The notes below the pieces were generated by a model, which was not told the DNA's origin, ran no database searches, and saw only the letters and a list, made by a program, of their open reading frames with translations. DNA of 64,000 bases from the NCBI GenBank assembly GCA_963698255.1, contig CAVOQD010000020.1, positions 22,713 to 86,712 on the forward strand, given 5' to 3'. Each line of letters opens with the position of its first letter. Positions within the stretch are counted from its first letter, which is position 1. Below, piece after piece: positions 40,743 to 48,650 of this stretch. The translations under genes and the position numbers were made by a program. Source of the DNA: JAWKOK01 sp963698255. Its GTDB lineage: Bacteria > Chloroflexota > Anaerolineae > Caldilineales > Caldilineaceae.

Positions 40743-41522
40743 TTAGCTCTGACAAAAAGCGGCAAAGAATGAAGCTACACGATCCACCACAATCTCCAGC
40801 ATCGCCTCGCCCTGCTCGGCGGTCGCCGCGGCAGGCTTGTCGGTGTAGCCGACGCTGGCGCCCCACGCGCCGTGGACCTGCACGGTGGCCCCGTCCATGG
40901 CCGAGAAGAGGCCCTGGGCTGTTTGGGTCATGTCCAACGTCTCGGCCAAGGCCTCGGCGTCGATCAGATCGGGGCGCAGCGCCATCACCAAGGAAGCCTC
41001 GAACTGGCCGGCGTGGCCGGGAATCAGGTCGCCGGCCAGGATGCCGCTCTCCACGATGGCGGGGCGGGCAATGTCCCAGTAGGACGCGGTGGCGATGGTC
41101 ACGTCGTGGCCCAGCCGGTTGACAAAATCGAGGCCGACGACGGCGTTGGAGTCGGTGTTGCCGCCGTGGCCGTTGAGCACGATCAGCTTGCGGAAGCCGC
41201 TCAGGACCAGCCCTTCCAGGATGTCGGTGACCGCGGCCATGAACGTGTCGCTGCTCAGCGAAAGCACGCCGGGAAAGGGGCGATGGTGGTGCGAGTTGCC
41301 ATAGGGCAGCACCGGCGCCACCAGGATGTGGGCGGAGCCGCCGGTCTGCTCGAATGCAGCCTCAGCAGCACGCAAAGCCACCGTGCCGCAGAGCAACGTG
41401 TCGGTGATGATGGGCATGTGGGGACCGTGTTGCTCGATGGCGGCGGTGGGCAACACGGCAACCGCATCGGGCGCGATCTGGCGAATCTGCTCGCGGGTCA
41501 TTTCAGCCAGTAGTCGGGTCAT
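40743..41522 (-). CDS. Creatininase family amidohydrolase
   Basis: 259 residues, intact. Metal-site motifs of the creatininase family are complete: EQHGPHMPIITDT (Glu, His, Asp), YGNSHHHRPFPG, LNGHGGN and PGHAGQFEASL (final Glu). Family members open cyclic or acyclic amides, including creatinine and formamide or lactam intermediates of cofactor synthesis. TGAGGAG precedes the ATG, which overlaps the stop of the enolase-superfamily gene by 4 bases (ATGA), so the two probably act in one pathway. The actual substrate is not readable; a creatine pathway is unlikely since creatinase is absent nearby. Confidence 0.9.
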   Translation of the reverse strand: MTRLLAEMTREQIRQIAPDAVAVLPTAAIEQHGPHMPIITDTLLCGTVALRAAEAAFEQTGGSAHILVAPVLPYGNSHHHRPFPGVLSLSSDTFMAAVTDILEGLVLSGFRKLIVLNGHGGNTDSNAVVGLDFVNRLGHDVTIATASYWDIARPAIVESGILAGDLIPGHAGQFEASLVMALRPDLIDAEALAETLDMTQTAQGLFSAMDGATVQVHGAWGASVGYTDKPAAATAEQGEAMLEIVVDRVASFFAAFCQS

Positions 41523-42778
41523 GATTTCTCCTCAATTCGTCGAACGACGCGGCCATGCTGGACCGCAGCAAATAGTGTCTCGAACTCGACGCTGCCGTCG
41601 TCCTCGACCGGCAACATGTTGGCCCCCGGCTCGCAGACCGGCTGGGCGTCCTTGGGGAAGATGTCATGCAGCGCCTGCTTGTCGTCGCCGTAGTAGGTGA
41701 CTTCGCCGCCGGCGCGGGCGTAGCGATAGATGTGGCGCGGCGGCTCGACGAAGGTGTAGTCGACCCGATAGCGCTCGACCGCGTCCATGTCGATCTCGAC
41801 GCCCAGGCCCGGCCCTTCCGGCACAGGCTGAAACCCGCCCCGAATCTCGATCGGCTCGGCCAGTAGCTGGGACTCGTAGATGTTCATGCAGGTGATGGCC
41901 GGCCAGACGGCCTGCCGACAGACCGCGCCCCAGTGCGCGGCCCAGGTTGTCGTGATGCCCGTGCCGACCATCTGGATCCAGAAAGGCTTGTTGGCCACAT
42001 CACAGACATGGGCCTGGTTGCGCACGGCCGTGGCCCCGGCGCAGATCACGAAGCCGTCGGCCAGATCGTGCTCCAGCGTGGTCAGGATCGGCGGCACGCC
42101 GTAGTGCATGGCCAGCGGCCGGTTGATGCGGCGCCGGATGTGGGCGTTGCCGGCCACATCCGCGTGGGGGATCGGCGTCTCGATCATGGCGACCTGGTCG
42201 TACTGTTCCAGCGTCTTGAGGAAATGGACGGCATTGGCGGCGTTGGCCAAGGTGGCGTTGAAGTCCAGATCGAGCAGAAACTGCTCGGGCACGACGTCGA
42301 AAATGGCGGCCAGCGCTGCGTGCAGATCGAACCAGGTGCGCGCCTTGAGCTTGGCCGACGTGTAGCCTTGCTCTGCCGCGGCCGCACACTGCAGCGCCCA
42401 ATCTTCAGGCGGCATGTCCATGGCCCACCACGAGATGGGACACCAGTCGCGCACCTTCTCGCCCAGCAAGTGGTAGATGGGCACGCCCAGCACCTTGCCC
42501 ACGGCATCGAAGAGCGCCATCTGCACGCCCGCGCCCAGATCATCCTGCCAGAGCAACGAGGCCGCCTCCTTGCCCAGCACACGCGCCTCCACGTCCTCGG
42601 GAACTTTGCTCCACGTGTAGTTGGGGATGGTCTCGCCCCAGCCGATCACGCCGTTCTCCAGCGTCACCTTGCAGAGCTGCGAGATGCGCCAATGGGGAAG
42701 CCAGTACTTCATCTGGGTGTCCGTGTGCGCCTCGAACGGCACGTCCAGGTGGATAAATTCGATGCCGGTAATCTTCAT
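41519..42778 (-). CDS. Enolase-superfamily (mandelate racemase/muconate lactonizing-like) enzyme
   Basis: 419 residues, intact. The N-terminal capping domain (GVIGWGETIPNYTW) precedes a barrel with KxK base motif SAKLKARTWFD, metal ligands in LLDLDFNATL and MIETPIPHAD, and a third site in FVICAGATAVR. These enzymes remove a proton next to a carboxylate, leading to dehydration, racemisation or cycloisomerisation, with Mg. AAAAGGAG lies before the ATG. It forms a translationally coupled pair with creatininase and has a divergent paralogue at 42986. Sugar-acid dehydratase is a reasonable guess given the neighbouring sugar genes, but not shown. Confidence 0.85.
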   Translation of the reverse strand: MKITGIEFIHLDVPFEAHTDTQMKYWLPHWRISQLCKVTLENGVIGWGETIPNYTWSKVPEDVEARVLGKEAASLLWQDDLGAGVQMALFDAVGKVLGVPIYHLLGEKVRDWCPISWWAMDMPPEDWALQCAAAAEQGYTSAKLKARTWFDLHAALAAIFDVVPEQFLLDLDFNATLANAANAVHFLKTLEQYDQVAMIETPIPHADVAGNAHIRRRINRPLAMHYGVPPILTTLEHDLADGFVICAGATAVRNQAHVCDVANKPFWIQMVGTGITTTWAAHWGAVCRQAVWPAITCMNIYESQLLAEPIEIRGGFQPVPEGPGLGVEIDMDAVERYRVDYTFVEPPRHIYRYARAGGEVTYYGDDKQALHDIFPKDAQPVCEPGANMLPVEDDGSVEFETLFAAVQHGRVVRRIEEKS

Positions 42779-42887
42779 TGTGGCTCCTTTTGCACATCAA
42801 AAGCGAGTCCGTCGAGCGCCTCAGGACAGGCGATCCAAACAACTCGGTGATTCGTTCAGTTGCCCAGTTGGAGGGAATTTGCTGTCC

Positions 42888-42916
42888 TTGATGCCGATCT
42901 TTTTCTATTGTATCAT
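42888..42916 (+). promoter_or_regulatory. Possible promoter of the second enolase-superfamily gene
   Basis: TTGATG (42888-42893) and TATCAT (42911-42916) are 17 bases apart in the 207-base divergent spacer, 70 bases before the ATG. Only a moderate match. Confidence 0.35.
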
Positions 42917-42985
42917 TCGACCATTCTTCTCCTCAACCGCTGTTTTTCTTCTCAATACTGTTCATCTGCGCGAAAGGTTTACCCC

Positions 42986-44247
42986 ATGAAACCAGCCCTG
43001 CGAATCAAAGAGATCGAGCGTATCACCCTGCGCGTTCCCTTCACGCCACGTGTGCAGAAATGGAACACGCTGTCTGGTCTGGCAGTGGCAGATCGTCGAG
43101 ATCATCCGCGTGACGAGCGATGATGGAACGGTGGGCTATGGCGAGACCCTGCCTCACTACACCTGGGGAACCGTGCCCGATGAGGCGATTGAGCGAGTCA
43201 GAGGCCGCAACCCGGTCGATTTTCTGGGCGACGACAGCCTGGGCGCCGGGCTTGCAGATGGCGCTCTACGATCTGGTGGGCAAGGCGCTGGAAGTCCCGG
43301 TCCATCGGCTCTTCAATCTGCCCCAGGTGCGGGACTGGTGTCCCATCGCCTGGTGGAACACCAAGATGGGACCCGAGGATCTGGCCGGCGAAGCCCAGGA
43401 TGCGGTCAAGCAGGGCTACATCTTCCACAAATTCAAGGCCCGCCCCTGGATCGACGTCTATGAGCAGGTGGAGGCGGTCAGCGCGGTGACGCCGCCCCAC
43501 TACCGGCTCGACCTGGACTGGAACAGCATGTTGCTCAACGTGGGCAATGCCACGCCGGTGTTGCAGAAGCTCGACACCTACGAACGGGTCTCCATCTACG
43601 AGGGACCGATTCCGCAGAACGATGTCGAGGGGCTGCGCGAACTGCGGCGCAAGGTCGCCCATCCGATCGCGCTGCACTTTGGCGAGCCGCCCTTCCCGAC
43701 CGCCGTGCGTGAATCAGTCTGCGACGGCTTTGTCATCGGCGGCGGCGTGGAGCGTGTGCTGCGCAACGGCACGCTGGCGTCCGAGTTCGAGAAACCCTTC
43801 TGGCTGCAACTGGTGGGCGTCGGCCTGATTACCGCACTCTCCGCACACCTGGGCGCGGTCCTGCGTTTCGCCCAGTGGCCGACCATCACCTGCCTCAACA
43901 ACTACAGCGACAGCCTGCTCACCGAGCCGTTGACCATCCGGGGCGGCTACCTGCAGGTGCCGGACGGCCCTGGCCTGGGCGTGACGGTCGATGAGTCCGC
44001 GCTGGAGCGCTATCGTATGGAGCCGCCCTACAAGCTGCCCGATCCACGCCACATTCTGTCGGTCAAGTGGCCGGGCGGGCGCGTCGTCCACTTCGCCAAC
44101 ATCTGGGACCACGCCTGGCCCCATTTCATGGCCGGCAACGATCCGGCCCAGGAGCCGGGCGTGGGTATCGAGATCTGGGATGAGGATGGCACGCCGGAGT
44201 GGGCTGAGTTGTATGCGCGGACGTTGCTGGGGCCAGTGCGTGGCTAG
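42986..44247 (+). CDS. Enolase-superfamily enzyme, paralogue of the divergent gene (two frameshifts)
   Basis: Starts MKPALRIKEIERITLRVPF; frame changes near 43080 (resuming WQIVEIIRVTSDDGTVGYGE) and near 43240 (resuming LQMALYDLVGKALEVPVH). The barrel shows the KxK motif FHKFKARPWID, YRLDLDWNSML and IYEGPIPQND. About 420 residues joined. It shares order and many motifs with 41519-42778 (RDWCPI.WW, KPFWIQ/LQLVG, GGxxxVPxGPGLGV), so it arose by duplication, yet the metal-site regions differ (ETP versus EGP), suggesting different substrates. GAAAGG lies 9 bases before the ATG. Confidence 0.8.
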
Positions 44248-44291
44248 CAGCCGTCGCGGTGAACAAACGACCGATGGGAAAGGGAGGCATG

Positions 44292-44474
44292 ATGGCTCAA
44301 TCACGCGGATTCAGGTTTGGCACAGGCCTTCAGGCAACGTCGCGGTCTGAGTTGATTGAACAGGTTCACAAAGCGGAAGATCTTGGGTACAGTTCCTTGA
44401 CGGTCACCGAGCACGTGAGCCAGCCCAGACTGGCGCCGATAGCGACATTGGAGGCAGCAAATGCTAATCGTTGA
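44292..44474 (+). pseudogene. N-terminal remnant of a luciferase-like (LLM) flavin/F420 oxidoreductase
   Basis: About 60 residues: FRFGTGLQATSRSELIEQ, AEDLGYSSLTVTEHVS, LAPIATLEAA. This is the first beta-alpha-beta of the LLM class barrel, which normally runs about 300 residues. It stops at 44474, where the M19 dipeptidase has already begun at 44461. GGGAGG lies before the start, so a short peptide may still be made, but no functional enzyme is possible. Confidence 0.75.
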
Positions 44475-45540
44475 CGGACATCTCGACCTCTCCATGAACG
44501 CCCTACAGTGGGACCGCGATCTGCTCCAGTCAGTCTACACCATACGCACGCAGGAGAACATGAACGCGCAGAAAGGCCGCGCCCTGGGCACCGTCGCCTT
44601 TCCGGAGATGCGGCAAGGCCGCATTGCCTTGAGTATCGCCACGCTCATCGCACGGTCAACCGGCCACCCCATCCCCGGTTTTGACTTTCGCACGCCCATG
44701 CAAGCCTATGGTATGGCCCACGGTCAACTGGCCTACTATCGAGCCTTGGAGCAAGGCGGCCATATCCGCATCATCGGTGATGCCGGCAGCCTGGACGCTC
44801 AGTTGAATGAATGGGCGATCTGGGAAGAAGATGCCGACCTGGACGATACACCTCCTCTGGGCTTCGTCATCAGCATGGAGGGAGCCGATCCCATCCTGGA
44901 GCCGGAGCAGTTGCAGGCATGGTGGGATGACGGACTGCGCCTTCTCGGCCCCACTCACTACGGACCCGGACGCTATGCCGGCGGGACCGGCACGGAACTG
45001 GGGTTGACCGATCTGGGACCGCCGCTGCTCCAAGAAATGGAACGACTTGGCATTGCGCTGGATCTGACCCACTGCTCTGACCAGTCCTTCCGGCAGGCAC
45101 TGGATCTCTACGGTGGACCGGTTCTGGCCAGCCACAACAATTGCCGTGCACTGGTTCCCCATCAACGGCAGTTCAGCGACGAGCAGATCGTCGCTATCAT
45201 CGAGCGAGATGGTGTCATCGGCGTTGCCTTCGACACCTGGATGTTGCAGGAAGGCTGGATCGTCGGCGAAACCACCAACGAAAACGTCACGATGGCAGAT
45301 GTCGTCGATCACATCGACCACATCTGCCAACTGGCCGGTAACTGCAAGCACGCCGCCATCGGCACCGATCTGGACGGCGGCTACGGGCGGGAGCAGTCGC
45401 CCAACGATCTCGATACCATCGCCGATCTGCAGAAGTTGGACGCGCTGCTGGCCAAGCGAGGCTACGGCAACGACGACATTGCCGGCATTTTGCATGGCAA
45501 CTGGACGAGATTTCTGCATCAAATCTGGGATTGCCGATAG
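44461..45540 (+). CDS. Membrane dipeptidase family (M19) metallohydrolase
   Basis: 359 residues, intact. Binuclear zinc-site motifs are present: DGHLDL (His7, Asp9), ISMEGADP (bridging Glu), LDLTHCS and LASHNNCRAL (His residues), and IGTDLDGG (Asp). GGAGG lies 6 bases before the ATG. Bacterial members cleave dipeptides, including those with a D-amino acid, and some act on related lactams. There is no signal peptide, so it is cytoplasmic. It replaced or displaced the LLM oxidoreductase whose 5' end is just upstream. Confidence 0.9.
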   Translation: MLIVDGHLDLSMNALQWDRDLLQSVYTIRTQENMNAQKGRALGTVAFPEMRQGRIALSIATLIARSTGHPIPGFDFRTPMQAYGMAHGQLAYYRALEQGGHIRIIGDAGSLDAQLNEWAIWEEDADLDDTPPLGFVISMEGADPILEPEQLQAWWDDGLRLLGPTHYGPGRYAGGTGTELGLTDLGPPLLQEMERLGIALDLTHCSDQSFRQALDLYGGPVLASHNNCRALVPHQRQFSDEQIVAIIERDGVIGVAFDTWMLQEGWIVGETTNENVTMADVVDHIDHICQLAGNCKHAAIGTDLDGGYGREQSPNDLDTIADLQKLDALLAKRGYGNDDIAGILHGNWTRFLHQIWDCR

Positions 45541-45734
45541 AACCACAACGCTTCTCCGACGCATGGCTGGTGGTTCTACTCGATCCGTATCCTTTTGCCC
45601 ATTTGTTCGTCTTAGATGTATGGGTTCGACGCGCCAAATCATGTTTCAATCACAAGGCAGACCGCACCGTCGAGGTGGAGTCTGGAAATTGTTTTCCGTC
45701 AACGGGACACAGGGTTTCCCAGGGGGGTAGTATT

Positions 45735-48230
45735 ATGTTTCAGCGATCACTTCTAGATACGATTAGGCAGTTACGGTTGCCGGTCACGATAGCAATTCTG
45801 CTTGGCGTCCTTGCATTGGCCCAGGGCGGATCTGCGGCAATTGCCGCAGATCCGCCCAACCAGCCGTTCGATCTGATCTACTCTGCCGAAAATGTCAAGT
45901 ACCGTATCGACCACTTCGGCGTCGGCATGCTGGATACGACCACAGGCAATCTGACCGTGCCGGCAAATGTTGTCGATGGCACTGACATCATCAAAGCCTA
46001 TCTCATCTGGGCAGGACTCGGTCAGGACGACGATGGCGTCCTGTTGCAACGGGTCGGCGTCGGTTCGCCCCAGCGAATCCAGGCGGACTGGGTCTGGAAT
46101 AACAGCACGTACGGAGGCCAGACCTGGGGCTGCTGCGGCAATGAGCTGAGCGTCTACGCCGCCGACATCACGGCCACCGACATCATCACCCATGGCCCCA
46201 CCGCGTCGATCTATACGGTCTCGGACATGGATATCCAACACGTTTCCGGCAGCGGCAGAGTGGTCTCTGAGAACTGGGGCGTGAGCCTGCTCATTGTCTT
46301 CGAGGCGGATGATGTCAACCCTCGTGACATTTTCGTAAAACTCGGCAATGACGGGTTGTTCGCCAACTGGACAGGGCTATACGGGCCGAACAGCGATGTC
46401 CAGTGCATGGATTTTGATACTGCGCCCATCGCACGCAAGGCTGCATTCGAGGTGATCGTCGGCGGCGTGGCCACGGACAAGCGCTTCAACGCACTTTGGG
46501 GCAGATCAGGCGATGAGCCCTATACCACCTACACGCCGAAACTAGGCGCCACCTGGAACCAGGACAAAGGTCTGATCAACCTCCCCCCCAACATCAACGG
46601 CATTGATCCGTCGCTTCAGGCGCTTGCCGAACCCACACTAGCAAACAATTTCACGTCGCCGTTTGACGACAGCTCGGGAGATGAGTGGGACGTATACAAG
46701 CGCTTCGATGTGGACATTCCCGCCAATCATAATTGGGCCTGTCTTCAGATCGAGTCGGCTTCCCAGGAGAATCGGCCGGATCTGCCTCCGATCGTGCCCG
46801 GTTCGCCAACCAACGAAAACTTGGCTGCCAGCATCGGTTTCCTGGGCTTCATCGCCTATGTCGATGTCGCTGAAGAACCAGAGATCGAGATCGTCAAACT
46901 GACCAATGGCCAGGATGCCAACGACCCCGATGGCGCAGATGTCCCCGTGATCGCACCCGGCGACACCGTCACCTGGACATACGTGGTCACCAACATCGGC
47001 GTCATCGACATCAACGAGGAAGACATTTCGGTCACCGACGATGTGATCGGTACGATCACGGCGATCGTCGACAAGGGCGACAACGATGCCGTGCTCTCGC
47101 CCGGCGAGGTCTGGCGCTACCAGGCGACCGGCAGTGCCGTCAATCTGGTCAACCCGCCCGACGATCCGGATCTCAACCTGGTCGAGGACGTCTGTACCCA
47201 GGACGGAGCGCTGACCGTGCCGAGCACGGCCTACACCAACATCGGCACCGTGACCATCCCCAGCATGCAGGACACGGACCCGTCAAGCTACTGCGCTCCG
47301 CAGCCTGAGATCGAGATCATCAAGTATACCAACGGCCAGGACGCCAACGACCCCGATGGCGCAGATGTCCCCGTGATCGCACCCGGCGACACCGTCACCT
47401 GGACCTATGTGGTCACCAACATCGGCGCAATTGACATCAACGAGGAAGACATTTCGGTCACCGACGATGTGATCGGTACGATCACGGCGATCGTCGACAA
47501 GGGCGACAACGATGCCGTGCTCTCGCCCGGCGAGGTCTGGCGCTACCAGGCGACCGGCAGTGCCGTCAATCTGGTCAACCCGCCCGACGATCCGGATCTC
47601 AACCTGGTGGAGGACGTCTGCACCCAGGACGGGGCGCTGACCGTGCCGAGCACGGCCTACACCAACATCGGCGCCGTGACCATCCCCAGCATGCAGGACA
47701 CGGACCCGTCAAGCTACTGCGCTCCGCAGCCTGAGATCGAGATCATCAAGTATACCAACGGCCAGGACGCCAACGACCCCGATGGCGCAGATGTCCCCGT
47801 GATCGCACCCGGCGACACCGTCACCTGGACATTCCGGGTGACAAATATCGGGCCAATTGACATCAATGAAGAGGATATTACGGTTACTGACAATGTCATC
47901 GGGCCGATAACCATGATCGCGGACAAGGCCGATGGCGATGGCGTCTTGACGCCCAACGAAAGCTGGATCTATTTCGCCACCGGTCAGGCCCTTGATCTGG
48001 CCAACCCCGGCAACACCGCTGGACTGCAATTGGCGCCGAATGTCTGCACCGCCGGCGGTGCGGAGACCAGGCCCAGCACAGCCTACACGAATATTGGCAC
48101 GGTCAACATCCCATCGATGGAAGATTCCGATCCTTCGAGCTACTGCGGTCCCGTACCCACGGGCATTGACGATGTAGACGAGCCATCCCGTTTCAACGTC
48201 AAGATCTACATCCCGCTGCTCGTACGGTAA
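45735..48230 (+). CDS. Secreted repeat protein with three 142-residue domains and IYIPLLVR tail
   Basis: 831 residues. Signal peptide (LRLPVTIAILLGVLALAQ, cleavage near AAIAA). Residues 40-380 form one unknown domain (VKYRIDHFGVGMLDTTTGNL, WGCCGNELSVYAADI, LGFIAYVDV). Then three DUF11/DUF7507-like repeats of 142 residues start at 46878, 47304 and 47730, each with APGDTVTWTYVVTNIG and DPSSYC; repeats 1 and 2 are almost identical. The end is VKIYIPLLVR. GGGGGG lies about 8 bases upstream. The paralogue at 48651 has two repeats. Asp-rich loops (NDPDGADVP) suggest calcium binding. It is probably a fibrous surface protein. Confidence 0.85.
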   Translation: MFQRSLLDTIRQLRLPVTIAILLGVLALAQGGSAAIAADPPNQPFDLIYSAENVKYRIDHFGVGMLDTTTGNLTVPANVVDGTDIIKAYLIWAGLGQDDDGVLLQRVGVGSPQRIQADWVWNNSTYGGQTWGCCGNELSVYAADITATDIITHGPTASIYTVSDMDIQHVSGSGRVVSENWGVSLLIVFEADDVNPRDIFVKLGNDGLFANWTGLYGPNSDVQCMDFDTAPIARKAAFEVIVGGVATDKRFNALWGRSGDEPYTTYTPKLGATWNQDKGLINLPPNINGIDPSLQALAEPTLANNFTSPFDDSSGDEWDVYKRFDVDIPANHNWACLQIESASQENRPDLPPIVPGSPTNENLAASIGFLGFIAYVDVAEEPEIEIVKLTNGQDANDPDGADVPVIAPGDTVTWTYVVTNIGVIDINEEDISVTDDVIGTITAIVDKGDNDAVLSPGEVWRYQATGSAVNLVNPPDDPDLNLVEDVCTQDGALTVPSTAYTNIGTVTIPSMQDTDPSSYCAPQPEIEIIKYTNGQDANDPDGADVPVIAPGDTVTWTYVVTNIGAIDINEEDISVTDDVIGTITAIVDKGDNDAVLSPGEVWRYQATGSAVNLVNPPDDPDLNLVEDVCTQDGALTVPSTAYTNIGAVTIPSMQDTDPSSYCAPQPEIEIIKYTNGQDANDPDGADVPVIAPGDTVTWTFRVTNIGPIDINEEDITVTDNVIGPITMIADKADGDGVLTPNESWIYFATGQALDLANPGNTAGLQLAPNVCTAGGAETRPSTAYTNIGTVNIPSMEDSDPSSYCGPVPTGIDDVDEPSRFNVKIYIPLLVR
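46878..48149 (+). repeat. Three tandem 426-bp coding repeats
   Basis: Repeats begin at 46878, 47304 and 47730. The first two are nearly identical at the DNA level, including silent positions, and the third diverges after its first 90 bases. Recent unequal recombination or gene conversion is implied. Confidence 0.9.
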
Positions 48231-48323
48231 TGGCGCCGCACGGCTGGGCAAGTCTTGCCTACGTCGTTCTGTTGCGGCATCGTTACCGATAGGCAGCCGT
48301 ATGGTGCGATGTCGTTTGCCGCA

Positions 48324-48344
48324 CTAGCAGGCCGTCGGAGAGAA
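48324..48344. repeat. Isolated outer end of family A element
   Basis: CTAGCAGGCCGTCGGAGAGA is one base different from the segment at 22998 and resembles 40233. No core palindrome follows, so it is a solo end or a decayed copy. Confidence 0.7.
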
Positions 48345-48366
48345 GGCCAATCGACTTCATAGGACA

Positions 48367-48405
48367 CGCCAGGGGCGCCGAAAATTTCGGCGCCCCTGGC
48401 GTTTT
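48367..48405 (+). terminator. Rho-independent terminator after the first repeat protein
   Basis: CGCCAGGGGCGCCG and CGGCGCCCCTGGCG form a perfect 14-bp stem with loop AAAATTT, followed by TTTT. It lies about 140 bases past the stop at 48230 in a 420-base spacer that otherwise holds only the solo repeat end and, near its right side, the promoter of the next gene. Confidence 0.85.
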
Positions 48406-48650
48406 CCACCTTGGCCGTCATATACGCATTGTCCGTACAAAAATATTCTGTACAATAATACTCCGTACTACATTACGTTGTGCCTGCTGATCATCGATGA
48501 ACAATGCATCTTCTTGCCGAAAATTCAACAGTCCCCCGTGCAATGATTTCCAGCCGCGTAACTTTTCACCTCGGAAACCGTCATCATGGAATAGCAGATT
48601 GAACTCCTTCAATTGCATTCATTCCATTGATCTCTCAGGGAGGTGGTGTC

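Noticed and set aside
40426..40866. Minus-strand open frame running out of the creatininase gene region
   Set aside because: No motif, overlaps a real gene in another frame, and starts without a ribosome site.
46878..48149. Regular direct repeats considered as a CRISPR array
   Set aside because: Units are 426 bp, coding and without variable spacers; they are protein-domain repeats.
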